Positions 1 through 9,435 are shown, counted from the stretch's first letter. The stretch is DNA of 64,000 bases from JADLGL01 sp963667605 (GCA_963667605.2 CAXXUZ010000003.1:682001-746000); one strand, 5' to 3'. The notes: a model not told the origin generated them from the sequence alone. Translations and numbers: made by a program.

Positions 1-1222
1 CCTCTATCGGCGCAATCTCCCAATCCAAGGGCGGCCGCAGCAATGGGATCGATTCCACGCCGGTGCTTCGCGCCCCGGCGGTCGGAACCGCGTCCAACGC
101 GTGCGCGATTCTCATCGTCCGCTTCCGACCGTCCTGATCCGAGATGCAGGTGATCCTCACCCGATAATGCAGCGCCCCAAGCAATGGCGGCAACGACACC
201 GTGGCCCTCAGCCAGCAAAGCTCTTCGACGATAACCTCGCGCGCTACCGCGCGAAACACGACAATGCTGCCGTGCAGGAAATCAAGAATCAGCCGAATCT
301 TCTGCGGCGCGGCCTTGACCCGCCAGTGCAGGCGGATATGCGTCGACCGCTGGCTCTGCGTAGGGGGCAAGACCGAAATACCGGAGAGCCCGAGCACGGC
401 GCAGGAAACCTGATCGTCGGCGACATGCCAGACATGGGATGCCGGCCCCCCATCCTCTGGTTCTTCGTCCCCGGCAGCCGATAGATCGCTGCTAATTCGA
501 CCGCGCTCGAAGAACATTTTCCGATCCGCCAGATCGTCCACGGCGAAGGCGGGGCCACCCAGCAGGAAGGTCGCGCCGTCGCTCGCCATTTGCCGGATCT
601 GCTCCTTGCAGCGTTGATGGAAATCGAGGTCGCCGACCCCCATTATGTCGCCAAGCACCACGACCGACGGCTTCGCCATCAAAATCATCGCAAGTCCCAG
701 CCTGAGGCTCATTCCGGTCGAATAGCGCCGGATCAGAACGTCTTCGAATTCCTTCATCCCCGAGAAGGCAAGCACTTCGTCGAGGAACGCCTCTTCCCGC
801 TCCTCCGGCACTCGCATATAGGCACGCTCCCGGATCACCGCCTCGCGACCAGTTAGATCCGCTTCGAGATTAGCGCCGACGGTCACCAAACCTCCTATAG
901 ACCCATTGATTTCAATTCGGCCGGCGGACACTTGCAGCGATGCGGTTAGAATCCGCATCAAGGCCTCGCTGGCGCGGAGATCGGGGCCGGGCAGGGCAAC
1001 AATCGAGCCCCTGTCGATCGTGAAGGAGACATCTTTCAACAAGTCTTGCCCGAGGGCACCCTTTTGGCCGTCTGCACCATCTTTCCGCGATTTTTTCGGC
1101 CCGCCGCGGACAATCGCTCCCAGCGCCCCGAACGCGCTGCTCACCGTCGGCCCACCGGCCTTCGGCTTGGGAAGTCGGTTCAGTGGCCCGCGTGTCAGTC
1201 CCTGGGCACGGATCGCAAACAT
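1..1222 (-). CDS. Degenerate Wzt/KpsT-type ABC ATPase subunit of polysaccharide export (3' end outside window)
   Basis: The gene starts at the ATG at 1222, 12 bases after the stop of the upstream gene, and reads open to the window edge (407 codons seen). After an N-terminal extension of about 60 residues comes an ABC nucleotide-binding domain (about 60-245), then the start of a Wzt-like C-terminal carbohydrate-recognition domain. The LTGRE segment (residues 123-127) and the signature YSTGMSLRL (167-175) are typical of O-antigen/capsule exporters such as Wzt and KpsT. The Walker A site reads GPDLRASEAL where GPNGAGKSTL is expected. The Walker B region reads VVVLGDIMGVGD, losing the catalytic Asp-Glu, and the H-loop Ser-His is Gly-Gly. 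The fold is kept, but ATP binding and hydrolysis should be lost. It may pair with an active ATPase outside the window. The family call is firm; the function is inferred. Confidence 0.8.
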   Translation of the reverse strand, partial: MFAIRAQGLTRGPLNRLPKPKAGGPTVSSAFGALGAIVRGGPKKSRKDGADGQKGALGQDLLKDVSFTIDRGSIVALPGPDLRASEALMRILTASLQVSAGRIEINGSIGGLVTVGANLEADLTGREAVIRERAYMRVPEEREEAFLDEVLAFSGMKEFEDVLIRRYSTGMSLRLGLAMILMAKPSVVVLGDIMGVGDLDFHQRCKEQIRQMASDGATFLLGGPAFAVDDLADRKMFFERGRISSDLSAAGDEEPEDGGPASHVWHVADDQVSCAVLGLSGISVLPPTQSQRSTHIRLHWRVKAAPQKIRLILDFLHGSIVVFRAVAREVIVEELCWLRATVSLPPLLGALHYRVRITCISDQDGRKRTMRIAHALDAVPTAGARSTGVESIPLLRPPLDWEIAPIE

Positions 1223-1234
1223 GCCGGCCGAGCG

Positions 1235-2686
1235 TCAGCCATCCACCGGACGCGCTACGCGCGTGGGTTCGCTGCTCAGACGGGCCCGAGCAGCCCCGGC
1301 GGCCCCAGTTTGCCTTCCTTGTTTGCTTTCGGCCAGCGCCTCCAAACCCGCCACCAATCGCTCGGTGGCGTTCTCCTCCCGGCCGAACGGGCGGACGAAC
1401 CGATCGACGAATGCCGCCCCCCGACGCCGATAGGATTCCGGATCGGCGATGACCTTTTCAAGCTGCGCGATGTGCTCGTCGAGCGTACGGGCAACCTCGA
1501 GAAATCCCCCATTTTCCGGCAGCAAATATTGAAAGTGAAGCGTCCCCCCTTGGGTCGCCTCGAAATGACCATCGACGATGCTGAGCACCGGCCGATCAAG
1601 AATCGTCGCCTCCACCATCGCGCTTGTGTTGATCCCCAGCACCGCTTCGCTGTGATAGATCGAATCGAAATAGTCGGCGCGATCGTTCTCATCGACCGGA
1701 TTGGCTCCGGTTTTGGGAAAGATGGTGACGGCGGGATCGTCAATCTCGGTGTCTTTCCATAGCTCGCAGTTGAACGGGTGCGGCCGGATCAGCACCCCGA
1801 TCTCCTTCAGCGCTCCGTCGCTATCGCGAAGCTTGGCAATCCATCGCTTCACGAAATCGACCTCCCTTCGCGGCTCGCTGATCGAGGCTGTGGAACCGGT
1901 AAAGAGGACGAAAAGGTGATCGGTCGGCAGGCCAACTTTTGCCAGAAACGCCGCACGCGTCGTCGAAGGCCGACGATTGAACCATTTGTCGAATGGCTGC
2001 GCGCCGGTCACCACCACTCTTGAGCCCTTGATATCATGAAGCTTCCAGGCCTCCCGCTTCTGGATATGGTTCCACACGAAAACCTTATCGGGCCACACCC
2101 GAATGAGCCCCTTGGTCGTCAGATGATCCCAACTTGCGACACAAAGCGCAGTCGGGATGTCAATTGCTTGCGCCGCTTTCACCGCATCGGTTTGCCATGA
2201 GCGGACGTTGACCAAGGGCGACACGACTAAGAGATCAGGCGCAACATCGGCGAGATAGGTTTCAACGTTCTGGGGGCTTGGGATTTTCTTCCTCTCATAC
2301 CGAACCATGCCGCGGCGGAGCAGCTTGACGATGGAGGACGGAAGGGAAGGCACTTTCTTCAAGAATTGCATTCGCTTCGGCAATGCCCCTTCCGTACGAG
2401 CGCGGAGCCGGGGTGCATTCTTGAAGCGCCAATCGAGATAGCGGATATAATCGGTCGTCCCGCGCACCTTCTTGGCGTGCAGAAAGTAGCTGTCCCGACG
2501 CGTCGGGAAGTCCTCGAAATCAATCGTTAGATTGGGATGGTCGGGCAGCCCGGCTAGGCCCTCCGGCTGCTTCCAATTGCCGTTGAAGGCGATATGAAGG
2601 CCATGGCCACGCTCAAGCAGCGCGGCGAAGACGGAATCGAAATACCGGACATAGCCGGGGTAATGCATCACGAAGCAGATTTTCAT
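1235..2686 (-). CDS. GT-B-like polysaccharide biosynthesis protein, copy 2 of a tandem pair
   Basis: This 483-residue cytoplasmic protein of unknown exact function looks like a GT-B glycosyl- or glycerophosphotransferase. The N-terminus is Rossmann-like (ICFVMHYPGYVRYFDSV). Later come ASWDHLTTKG (about 184-193), VWNHIQKREA (about 204-213), a phosphate-binding-like IRPHPFN (about 300-306) and GINTSAMVE (about 352-360). All of these are shared with the gene just upstream, so the two are tandem paralogues. It overlaps that gene by 4 bases (ATGA) and is followed by the ABC ATPase subunit, which places it in the polysaccharide operon. A sugar transferase acting in the cytoplasm before export is the most likely role. 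The substrate cannot be read from sequence. Confidence 0.75.
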   Translation of the reverse strand: MKICFVMHYPGYVRYFDSVFAALLERGHGLHIAFNGNWKQPEGLAGLPDHPNLTIDFEDFPTRRDSYFLHAKKVRGTTDYIRYLDWRFKNAPRLRARTEGALPKRMQFLKKVPSLPSSIVKLLRRGMVRYERKKIPSPQNVETYLADVAPDLLVVSPLVNVRSWQTDAVKAAQAIDIPTALCVASWDHLTTKGLIRVWPDKVFVWNHIQKREAWKLHDIKGSRVVVTGAQPFDKWFNRRPSTTRAAFLAKVGLPTDHLFVLFTGSTASISEPRREVDFVKRWIAKLRDSDGALKEIGVLIRPHPFNCELWKDTEIDDPAVTIFPKTGANPVDENDRADYFDSIYHSEAVLGINTSAMVEATILDRPVLSIVDGHFEATQGGTLHFQYLLPENGGFLEVARTLDEHIAQLEKVIADPESYRRRGAAFVDRFVRPFGREENATERLVAGLEALAESKQGRQTGAAGAARARLSSEPTRVARPVDG

Positions 2687-4251
2687 CTCGCTTGCGCCTT
2701 CGCCGCGTCAATCTCGCGCCGACGTTCGCGCCGCCGAGCCGTCAAGCGACGATATTCGCGGAGATAGATCAGGAGCAGCGGCGAGGCGAGCACGCGCCCG
2801 ACCCAAATCAGCGGCAGCCATTTCAGTCCGCGGCTGGGCGAAGGCGAGCCCAATTGTCCGCCGATCGCATTTACGAAGGCTTCGATCGGGCTCCTGTCTC
2901 CGAGGCTTTTCGGCCAAACAAAACGCTCGACAAATACCTTGCTCCGCCGTTCGTCCTCCAACGGATCGGCTAGCGACCGGCCGAGCAACTCGACATGTTC
3001 GTCGAGATTGCGAGCCACCTTCAACAGGCCAGTCTTCTCGCCGCTAAGATGGAGGAAGTGAAGCGTGCCGGATTGGGTATCGGCCATTTGCTCGAACAAG
3101 ACGGTGTGAACGGGTTTACCGAGAACGCCGGCCTCGATCAAACCGCTGGTATTGACGCCAATCACCGCCTGGCAGTGATACATCGTATCGAAATATTCTG
3201 ACTTGGCGTCGCGCCCGACCGGATTGGCGCCGCCACGCGGATAGACCACCGCGTTGCCAATTTCCGACAGATCCACCTCCATCCAATCGCCGTAATTCTG
3301 GGGGTGCGGGCGGATCAAAATGCCTATATCGGCGACCCGCGGGTTGTCAGATTGACGTAACGCCTTCGCCCAGTCCAGAACCACCGGCACCTCATCTTCG
3401 GCGATGAAGCGTGACGAGCCGAGAAACACCACATAATCGCGGCCAAGTGCCAGACCGACTTTCTTCTGGAACGAGGCCCGATCAGTGGACGGCTCCCAAG
3501 TAAACCAGTGCTCATAGCTATGAGCACCGGTAACCAAAACGCGCCGTTCGGGCATATGCTGGAGTTCGATCGCCTCCTTCATCTGAGCCTCGTTCCACAC
3601 CAGGATCAGGCCAGGATGGCATTGCACCACGCCCTTGCTAGTCAGATTGTCCCAACTAGCCACCGGCAGGCATGAACGAATCCCCAGGGCCGAGGCAGCC
3701 TTGAAATACTCAACCTGACTGGAGCCGTGGCCGAACAGCGGTGTGACCAAGATCAATTTCGGCCGGGTCTTCTTCAGGAATTCAATCACATCGGCCCGTG
3801 GCGGGATCAAACGATCAAGCGTCGCCAGCACGCGCACCATTATCGACCGGGTGAAGGAGGTACGGCCAAAGACGTCTACGATGCGCCGAACGCTGGGTCT
3901 AACGAACAGCGCCGCCCGCTCCCTCAACTTATGAGCGTTTACGAATTCGGGGTCGAGATAGCGGATGTAATCTTGAATCATCCGAATCCGTCGCGAGGCG
4001 ACGGTAAAGATCGTTCTGGGTTTGGACAGCGCACCGTTGAAATTGTGATATTTGATCTTCGGGTGGTCGCGGATCATGACCGCCAGATGATCTTGAACGA
4101 CCTTGTCCGAGCTTTCCTGCATTCGGTCCACGGCCTTCTTCTCATGGTCAAAATAGAGAAGAATTACGTGACCGTTCTCCGCCAGCCGCCGAATAATCCA
4201 CTCGAAATTGCGGACATGGCCGACATTTCGCAGGAAGAAGGCTATCCGCAT
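2683..4251 (-). CDS. GT-B-like polysaccharide biosynthesis protein, copy 1 of a tandem pair
   Basis: A 522-residue protein sharing with its downstream neighbour the ASWDNLTSKG block, VWNEAQMKEA, RVLVTGAHSYEHWF, IRPHPQN, EYFDTMYHCQAV and SGTLHFLHL. An N-terminal stretch (RIAFFLRNVGHVRNFEW) suggests the first Rossmann half of a GT-B fold. It has an extra C-terminal tail of about 50 residues with a hydrophobic stretch (WVGRVLASPLLLIYL) followed by a very basic end, so it may dock at the inner membrane. I do not recognise a characterised family. The context (GT2 upstream, ABC export downstream) supports a role in assembling the exported glycan. Confidence 0.75.
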   Translation of the reverse strand: MRIAFFLRNVGHVRNFEWIIRRLAENGHVILLYFDHEKKAVDRMQESSDKVVQDHLAVMIRDHPKIKYHNFNGALSKPRTIFTVASRRIRMIQDYIRYLDPEFVNAHKLRERAALFVRPSVRRIVDVFGRTSFTRSIMVRVLATLDRLIPPRADVIEFLKKTRPKLILVTPLFGHGSSQVEYFKAASALGIRSCLPVASWDNLTSKGVVQCHPGLILVWNEAQMKEAIELQHMPERRVLVTGAHSYEHWFTWEPSTDRASFQKKVGLALGRDYVVFLGSSRFIAEDEVPVVLDWAKALRQSDNPRVADIGILIRPHPQNYGDWMEVDLSEIGNAVVYPRGGANPVGRDAKSEYFDTMYHCQAVIGVNTSGLIEAGVLGKPVHTVLFEQMADTQSGTLHFLHLSGEKTGLLKVARNLDEHVELLGRSLADPLEDERRSKVFVERFVWPKSLGDRSPIEAFVNAIGGQLGSPSPSRGLKWLPLIWVGRVLASPLLLIYLREYRRLTARRRERRREIDAAKAQAR

Positions 4252-4312
4252 CTACTAACCCCGAACCCGTCCGTTTTGCCCCGGCAATCCCCGTCGGACT
4301 CCGCCGAACCTT

Positions 4313-5341
4313 TTAGTCCCTCGATCGGCCAGAGCCAATCCGCCCGTAAATCGGCCGAAACACCCGGTGCGGCCGACCCGGCAGCGATGCCAACCTTTCG
4401 ATTAGGCGCCACCACAATTTCTTGATTTTCCGCTTCACTGGCCGGACCAACCGGCGTTCGCGCCGCAACCACCACCGCTTGGTGTCAAGCTCGATAGCAA
4501 GAAGGACATAATAGACCGCCATGCGGCGCCCCTGCGCCTTCGTCAGCGGGCCATTCGGTTCCCGCCCCATACCATATTCGCGCCACAGCACGACGCCATG
4601 AGCAAGCCACCACGGCCAACGGATATAGCGCGGAACATGGTCGACAAAGGACGCGGCACGTTGGCGCTCCTTGGAGGCGATCCGTCGATATCTCCGGAAC
4701 CACAAATGCTCCTTGACCTCCGCCATGCCGCCGTAAAGTGACAATTCGCACAACAGCAGACGGTCGGGCAGCAACTGCCAGCGCATGATCCCCGACCGCT
4801 CCAACGCATCCGCTCGAAACAGCCCATAGATCATATTGCCGGCCGAAATCCCGCGGAATGTTCGAACGAACCGCTTCAATGTCGGTTCGATGCCTGTGGT
4901 GTTGAGGTCAACCTCGACGCTCTTCGCAATCGTACCGTCGGCCTCCATTCTGAACGATCGCGGGCAGGCAGCAACTGCGGTGGGATTGGCGTCGAACGCC
5001 TCGACGAGCCGCTCCAGCCAATCCGGATGCCAGACGTCATGATCGCTAGCCCAAGCGAAGAACTCGGCCTCCGGAAATAGTTGGCGCGCCAATTTGAAGC
5101 AGTGCCTGGCATTGCCGATATAGCCGAGACGCTTGGGCGTGGTTGAGTAGACGATCCGTGGATCGGTACGGGCATAATCGGCGACGATTGCCGGCGTTTC
5201 GTCGGTCGAGCCATCATCGGAGACAATGATCCGCAGCCCCGGATGGGTCTGCAGCAATAGCGATTCCAGCGCCTCCGGCAGGCGATGGGCATGGTTGTAG
5301 GCCGGCAGGCCGATAACGGCCCGCAGCGGCACTTCGTTCAC
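4313..5341 (-). CDS. Family 2 glycosyltransferase (GT-A)
   Basis: A glycosyltransferase with an N-terminal GT2 domain: AVIGLPAYNHAHRLPEALES near the start, VSDDGSTDETP for nucleotide binding, and WASDHDVW as the DxD-type metal and donor site. The C-terminal third is rich in Arg and Trp and probably lies against the membrane. I chose the GTG at 5341 because it overlaps the upstream TGA as GTGA. This gives a 342-residue protein that begins a few residues before the first beta strand; a longer start at 5464 would add unrelated sequence overlapping the upstream gene. It likely adds one sugar to the repeat unit. The donor and linkage are unknown. Confidence 0.85.
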   Translation of the reverse strand: MNEVPLRAVIGLPAYNHAHRLPEALESLLLQTHPGLRIIVSDDGSTDETPAIVADYARTDPRIVYSTTPKRLGYIGNARHCFKLARQLFPEAEFFAWASDHDVWHPDWLERLVEAFDANPTAVAACPRSFRMEADGTIAKSVEVDLNTTGIEPTLKRFVRTFRGISAGNMIYGLFRADALERSGIMRWQLLPDRLLLCELSLYGGMAEVKEHLWFRRYRRIASKERQRAASFVDHVPRYIRWPWWLAHGVVLWREYGMGREPNGPLTKAQGRRMAVYYVLLAIELDTKRWWLRRERRLVRPVKRKIKKLWWRLIERLASLPGRPHRVFRPIYGRIGSGRSRD

Positions 5342-6525
5342 ACTCTCAACTTCCGCCAGCCCATCATGAAGTGAACGTTCAGCTTCCAATATTTGGTTTC
5401 CTCCGGGCGCCCGAAAAAGCCGCGACCAACAAAGCCCTCGTCGATCATCGACGCGATCTGCCAATCAACTATCGGCCGAAGTGGCATTTGATGCATCCAA
5501 AAAAATCGCTCGAAAGCGGGATTGGTGGCCACGATCGGCCATTGCGGAGATTCGCCCGAGAGGGTGAGGCCAAATACGAACAGGCAACCGAGCGCATAGA
5601 CATGGCGAGCATGCGCCTCCGCGATTTCCGGCGGCGATAGCTGCAGCGACATCGCATCGAGCGCGAGATCGAGTCTGGGCGGTGCCAGTTCAGACATCAT
5701 CGCGCTGGGCACGAAGATGAAATCAAATGAGTCCCACGCTTTGGCGAGATCGGCGGCATCGCCGGCCACCATTAGCTTCGCCTCCGGCATTGCCTTGCGC
5801 AGAAACGCCACTGGCGAGACCATTTCCCACGGCTCGCAACTGACTAGATAGGTCGCCCCCGGCAGCTTCATCTTCATCGCCCGGGCGATCGCGGCGCTGG
5901 GTCCGATCTGCCAAATAATCGCCCGGTCTGCCGCCTGCTCCAATTGCGACAGAATCCCCGCCATCCGAAGCCCTCGTAAGACGTCGAAGGCGCGCAACGA
6001 CCCAATGCCGTAACCATTCGCACCGACCTTGGCCGTCCATTTCCGCCAGAACTCCGGCTCCGGCATCAGAAGGTCGGCTTCGTCTCCGGCCAAGGCTTCG
6101 GTAGCGAAATATTTCAGGATACGTTTCGGCTTTTCCGGGAGCCGCCAAGGATCGGCAAACACGCGGCCCTCCTTGGAGAACGGCATACCGTGATGTATCC
6201 CTGCCGGAGTGCCGGCCAGTTCCGCCGGAGCCTCGTTCTTGGCGCCGGGGGGCACCGGCTTTTCCGGTTTTTCTGCCTGGCTGGGCTTCGGATCAGGGTC
6301 ATCCGACTCTTCCGCCGATATTGCGCCACTGTCAGAATCGGCAATCAAAGAGACCCATGGCGGCGGTGCTCTCCAACCGCCGGCGGCGTCGATCAAGGGC
6401 TGACAGAGCGCTATCGCCTCGGCCCCAGACGGCTCCTCCATTAGCTTCGACCGATAGTAGTGATAGCTGCGAAGCCACGCTCGCCGGTCGGCGGAATTCG
6501 GGATCGGGGGACGTCCAAAAGCCAT
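5338..6525 (-). CDS. Putative sugar O-methyltransferase-like protein
   Basis: A 395-residue protein. The N-terminal 130 residues include a Pro/Glu/Lys-rich linker (about 70-105). The rest resembles the putative sugar O-methyltransferase group in overall plan: a charged helix (FWRKWTAKVGANGYGIGSLRAFDVLRG, residues run across about 160-190), then a Rossmann-like IIWQIGPSAAIARAM where a SAM-binding GxGxG loop would sit, then YLVSCEPWEM at the acidic strand-2 position. The glycine loop is poor, so SAM binding is not certain. It lies between rmlA and the GT2 gene and overlaps the latter by 4 bases. A role in capping or decorating the glycan is an inference. Confidence 0.5.
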   Translation of the reverse strand: MAFGRPPIPNSADRRAWLRSYHYYRSKLMEEPSGAEAIALCQPLIDAAGGWRAPPPWVSLIADSDSGAISAEESDDPDPKPSQAEKPEKPVPPGAKNEAPAELAGTPAGIHHGMPFSKEGRVFADPWRLPEKPKRILKYFATEALAGDEADLLMPEPEFWRKWTAKVGANGYGIGSLRAFDVLRGLRMAGILSQLEQAADRAIIWQIGPSAAIARAMKMKLPGATYLVSCEPWEMVSPVAFLRKAMPEAKLMVAGDAADLAKAWDSFDFIFVPSAMMSELAPPRLDLALDAMSLQLSPPEIAEAHARHVYALGCLFVFGLTLSGESPQWPIVATNPAFERFFWMHQMPLRPIVDWQIASMIDEGFVGRGFFGRPEETKYWKLNVHFMMGWRKLRV

Positions 6526-6562
6526 CGCCGGAAAACTCAGCCTTATTTACTCGCCGAGCAGC

Positions 6563-7435
6563 CTAGAAATCACCAGCGGCGATGCTTCTCAGATAAGCCC
6601 CATAGTCGGAGTTGTTGAGATCTTCTCCCAGGCTCATCAGCTGGTTTGCGTCTATGAAGTTCATCCGAAACGCTACCTCTTCCGGACAGCCAATTCGGTA
6701 ACGCTGCCGCTTCTCCAGAGAACGAACGAACTCCGACGCTTCGAGAAGCGTCTCCGGCGTGCCGGTGTCAAGCCATGCCACCCCGCGCCCGAGCCTCTCG
6801 ACATGCAATTGGCGGCGATCGAGATAGCAACGATTGAGATCGGTGATCTCCAATTCGCCCCGTTGCGACGGTTTCAGGCCGGCGGCCAATTCCGGCGCTC
6901 TCCCATCATAGAAATAGAGCCCCGTCACCGCCCAATTCGATCTCGGACTTGGAGGCTTTTCTTCCAGTGAGATTGCCTGGCCGATCTCGTCGAATTCGAC
7001 CACGCCGAATCGCTCTGGATCCGTCACCGTGTAGGCAAACACGGTTGCGCCCGCAGCCCTCTCGGCGGCCGATTTCAGGATTTCCGACAGCCCATGGCCA
7101 TAATAGATGTTGTCGCCGAGAATCAGCGCCGAGGGCTCGCCGTCGACGAAATCGTCGCCGATCAGATAGGCTTCGGCAAGCCCTCGCGGCTCGTCCTGAA
7201 CGGCATAGCTGAGCCGCAGCCCCCAGCGCTCGCCCGCTCCAAGCAGGCGCTCGTAAATACCCAGATCCTGAGGTGTCGATATGATCAGGATATCGCGGAT
7301 GCCCGCCAGCATAAGCGTGCTGAGCGGATAGTAGATCATCGGCTTGTCGTAAACCGGCAGCAATTGCTTCGACGTGGTCAGCGTGATCGGATAAAGCCGC
7401 GTCCCCTTGCCACCTGCGAGGATGATACCTCTCAT
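6563..7435 (-). CDS. rmlA: Glucose-1-phosphate thymidylyltransferase
   Basis: Catalyses dTTP + glucose-1-phosphate to dTDP-glucose, the first step of dTDP-L-rhamnose synthesis. The 290-residue length fits the family. The nucleotide-binding loop LAGGKGTRLYPIT (about 6-18), SKQLLPVYDKPM and the metal/substrate site LILGDNIYYG are all present. It follows rmlD with a 3-base gap and is last of four rml genes transcribed together. The product supplies RmlB encoded just upstream. No unusual features were seen. Confidence 0.97.
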   Translation of the reverse strand: MRGIILAGGKGTRLYPITLTTSKQLLPVYDKPMIYYPLSTLMLAGIRDILIISTPQDLGIYERLLGAGERWGLRLSYAVQDEPRGLAEAYLIGDDFVDGEPSALILGDNIYYGHGLSEILKSAAERAAGATVFAYTVTDPERFGVVEFDEIGQAISLEEKPPSPRSNWAVTGLYFYDGRAPELAAGLKPSQRGELEITDLNRCYLDRRQLHVERLGRGVAWLDTGTPETLLEASEFVRSLEKRQRYRIGCPEEVAFRMNFIDANQLMSLGEDLNNSDYGAYLRSIAAGDF

Positions 7436-7438
7436 GTC

Positions 7439-8371
7439 TCAGCGTCGTCCGGCCGCCGACATCGTGCCCGGCGGCGCTGCGCCATTGGCACCGGCAATCA
7501 GCCGTTCGACTCCTGCGGCCACACCATCGGTCCAATGCGGTAGCTTCAACCCAAAGACCGCATGAAGCTTCGACGTATCCAGCCGGGAATTTGCCGGCCG
7601 CGCTGCCGCGGTCGGGAAATCGGCGGTTCCGATTGCCTCGAATTCGGGCGTCGGCCGGCCCGCTGCAGCGGCAATGGAAAATATCTCCCTGGCCAAACCA
7701 AACCAGCTGGTCGCCCCCGTGGCGGCGACGTGATAGATGCCCCATTCATCCCAAACGTCCGATCCACCGGCAATTCGGGCCGCGATCGCCAGCACCGCAT
7801 CGGCCAGATGCGGCGCATAGGTTGGGTTTCCTATCTGATCGTCGACAATGCGGATCGTCGGCTGCGCTTGGGCAAGCTGCAGCATCGTCTTGGTGAAATT
7901 GTCGCCGAAAGGGGAGTGAACCCATGCGCTGCGGATGATGACATGCTGCGGCTGTACTTCGGCAAGGCGCTCCTCGCCGGCAAGCTTGGAGCGGCCATAG
8001 ACGTTGAGCGGGGCCGCCGCGTCGGTTTCGACATAGGGTGACGACTTGCTGCCGTCATAGACATAGTCGGTGGAAATATGGATCATCGGCACCCCTCGGA
8101 CGGCGCAAGCGGCACCGATATGGAACGGCCCGTCGGCATTGACCGCGAATGCCTCTTCCTGCGCCGCCTCGGCACCGTCGACGGCGGTATAGGCGGCGGC
8201 GTTGACCACCAGATCGGGAGCCGCTGTATCGATCGACGCGGCCACGCTCGCCTGCTGGCGAATGTCGCATTGCGGCCGACCCACCGAAATCAGACTGACA
8301 TCCGGCCGAAGCACCGCCTCCGTCAGAGAGCGACCGAGCTGTCCTGAGCGGCCGATGACCATGATCTTCAT
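7439..8371 (-). CDS. rmlD: dTDP-4-dehydrorhamnose reductase
   Basis: The last enzyme of dTDP-L-rhamnose synthesis, which reduces dTDP-4-dehydro-L-rhamnose with NAD(P)H. It is an extended SDR of 310 residues with an N-terminal MVIGRSGQLGRSL nucleotide-binding loop, NAAAYTAVDGAE and the catalytic pair seen in STDYVYDGS and YGRSKLAGE. It starts inside the rmlB stop (ATGA overlap), showing translational coupling. The order rmlC-rmlB-rmlD-rmlA is a complete rhamnose donor cassette. Confidence 0.96.
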   Translation of the reverse strand: MKIMVIGRSGQLGRSLTEAVLRPDVSLISVGRPQCDIRQQASVAASIDTAAPDLVVNAAAYTAVDGAEAAQEEAFAVNADGPFHIGAACAVRGVPMIHISTDYVYDGSKSSPYVETDAAAPLNVYGRSKLAGEERLAEVQPQHVIIRSAWVHSPFGDNFTKTMLQLAQAQPTIRIVDDQIGNPTYAPHLADAVLAIAARIAGGSDVWDEWGIYHVAATGATSWFGLAREIFSIAAAAGRPTPEFEAIGTADFPTAAARPANSRLDTSKLHAVFGLKLPHWTDGVAAGVERLIAGANGAAPPGTMSAAGRR

Positions 8372-9435
8372 GATGCGACCGTCGGTTCAATGAGACCCAG
8401 CCGTTCGCCGCGATAAACGCCCCGCAACGGCTCCCACCAGTCACGATTGTCGAGATACCAAGCCACGGTCCGCCGGAGGCCACTTTCCAGGGTTTCCTCC
8501 GACCGCCAGCCGATCTCGCGCTCGACCACGCTCGAATCGATCGCATAGCGCTGATCATGGCCCGGCCGGTCGGCCACGAATTCGATAAGTCGCTGATGCG
8601 GCGCTCCTTCCGGATGCACCTCGTCGAGAATCCGGCAGGCCATCTTCACAAGATTCAGATTGGTCGATTCGCTGCGGCTGCCGATATTATATTTCCGGCC
8701 CGGCCGGCCGCGCTCGACGACCAATTCCAAGGCCCGGACATGGTCCTCGACATGTAGCCAGTCCCGCACATTGGAACCGTCACCATAAACGGCGATCGGC
8801 TTTCCCTCGAGCGCCTTGATAATCACCAGCGGTACCAGCTTCTCCGGGAAATGATATGGCCCGTAATTGTTCGAGCAATTCGACACCAGGGTCGGCAATC
8901 CGTAGGTGCGATACCAGGCGACCGCGAGGTGATCCGCCGCAGCCTTGCTAGAGGAATATGGAGAACTTGGATTGTAGGGCGTCTCCTCGGAAAAGGCCCC
9001 ATCTTCGCCAAGCGAACCATAGACCTCGTCGGTTGAAACCTGCAGGAAACGGAAGCGCTCGGCTTTCTCGCTCGGCATCACTTGCCAATAGGCTCGCGCC
9101 GCCTCCAGCAGCCGATAGGTACCGACAATATTGGTGTCGATGAAGGCGGCGGAGCCTGTGATCGAACGATCGACGTGGCTCTCCGCCGCCAAGTGCATCA
9201 CCGCATCCGGCCGAAAGTCCTCGAACGCTTCGGCCAGGGCGGCGTTGTCGCAAATATCGGCCTCGCGGAACGCGTAGTTGGGCCGCGCCGCGACCGGGTC
9301 GAGCGATTTGAGATTGGCCGCATAGGTGAGCTTGTCGATATTAAGCACTTCGGCGTCGGAGCGTACCAAATGACGGCAGAGTGCAGAGCCGATGAAGCCC
9401 GCGCCGCCCGTCACCATGATCCGTCGTCCGTTCAT
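8368..9435 (-). CDS. rmlB: dTDP-glucose 4,6-dehydratase
   Basis: Converts dTDP-glucose to dTDP-4-keto-6-deoxyglucose using bound NAD+. This 355-residue extended SDR has the loop MVTGGAGFIGSALCRH near the N-terminus, AAESHVDRSI, the catalytic STDEVYGSLG and YSSSKAAADH (YxxxK), and NNYGPYHFPEKL, which is typical of RmlB. It lies 12 bases after rmlC and overlaps rmlD by 4 bases. The rhamnose made is presumably incorporated into the polysaccharide built by the surrounding transferases. Confidence 0.97.
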   Translation of the reverse strand: MNGRRIMVTGGAGFIGSALCRHLVRSDAEVLNIDKLTYAANLKSLDPVAARPNYAFREADICDNAALAEAFEDFRPDAVMHLAAESHVDRSITGSAAFIDTNIVGTYRLLEAARAYWQVMPSEKAERFRFLQVSTDEVYGSLGEDGAFSEETPYNPSSPYSSSKAAADHLAVAWYRTYGLPTLVSNCSNNYGPYHFPEKLVPLVIIKALEGKPIAVYGDGSNVRDWLHVEDHVRALELVVERGRPGRKYNIGSRSESTNLNLVKMACRILDEVHPEGAPHQRLIEFVADRPGHDQRYAIDSSVVEREIGWRSEETLESGLRRTVAWYLDNRDWWEPLRGVYRGERLGLIEPTVAS

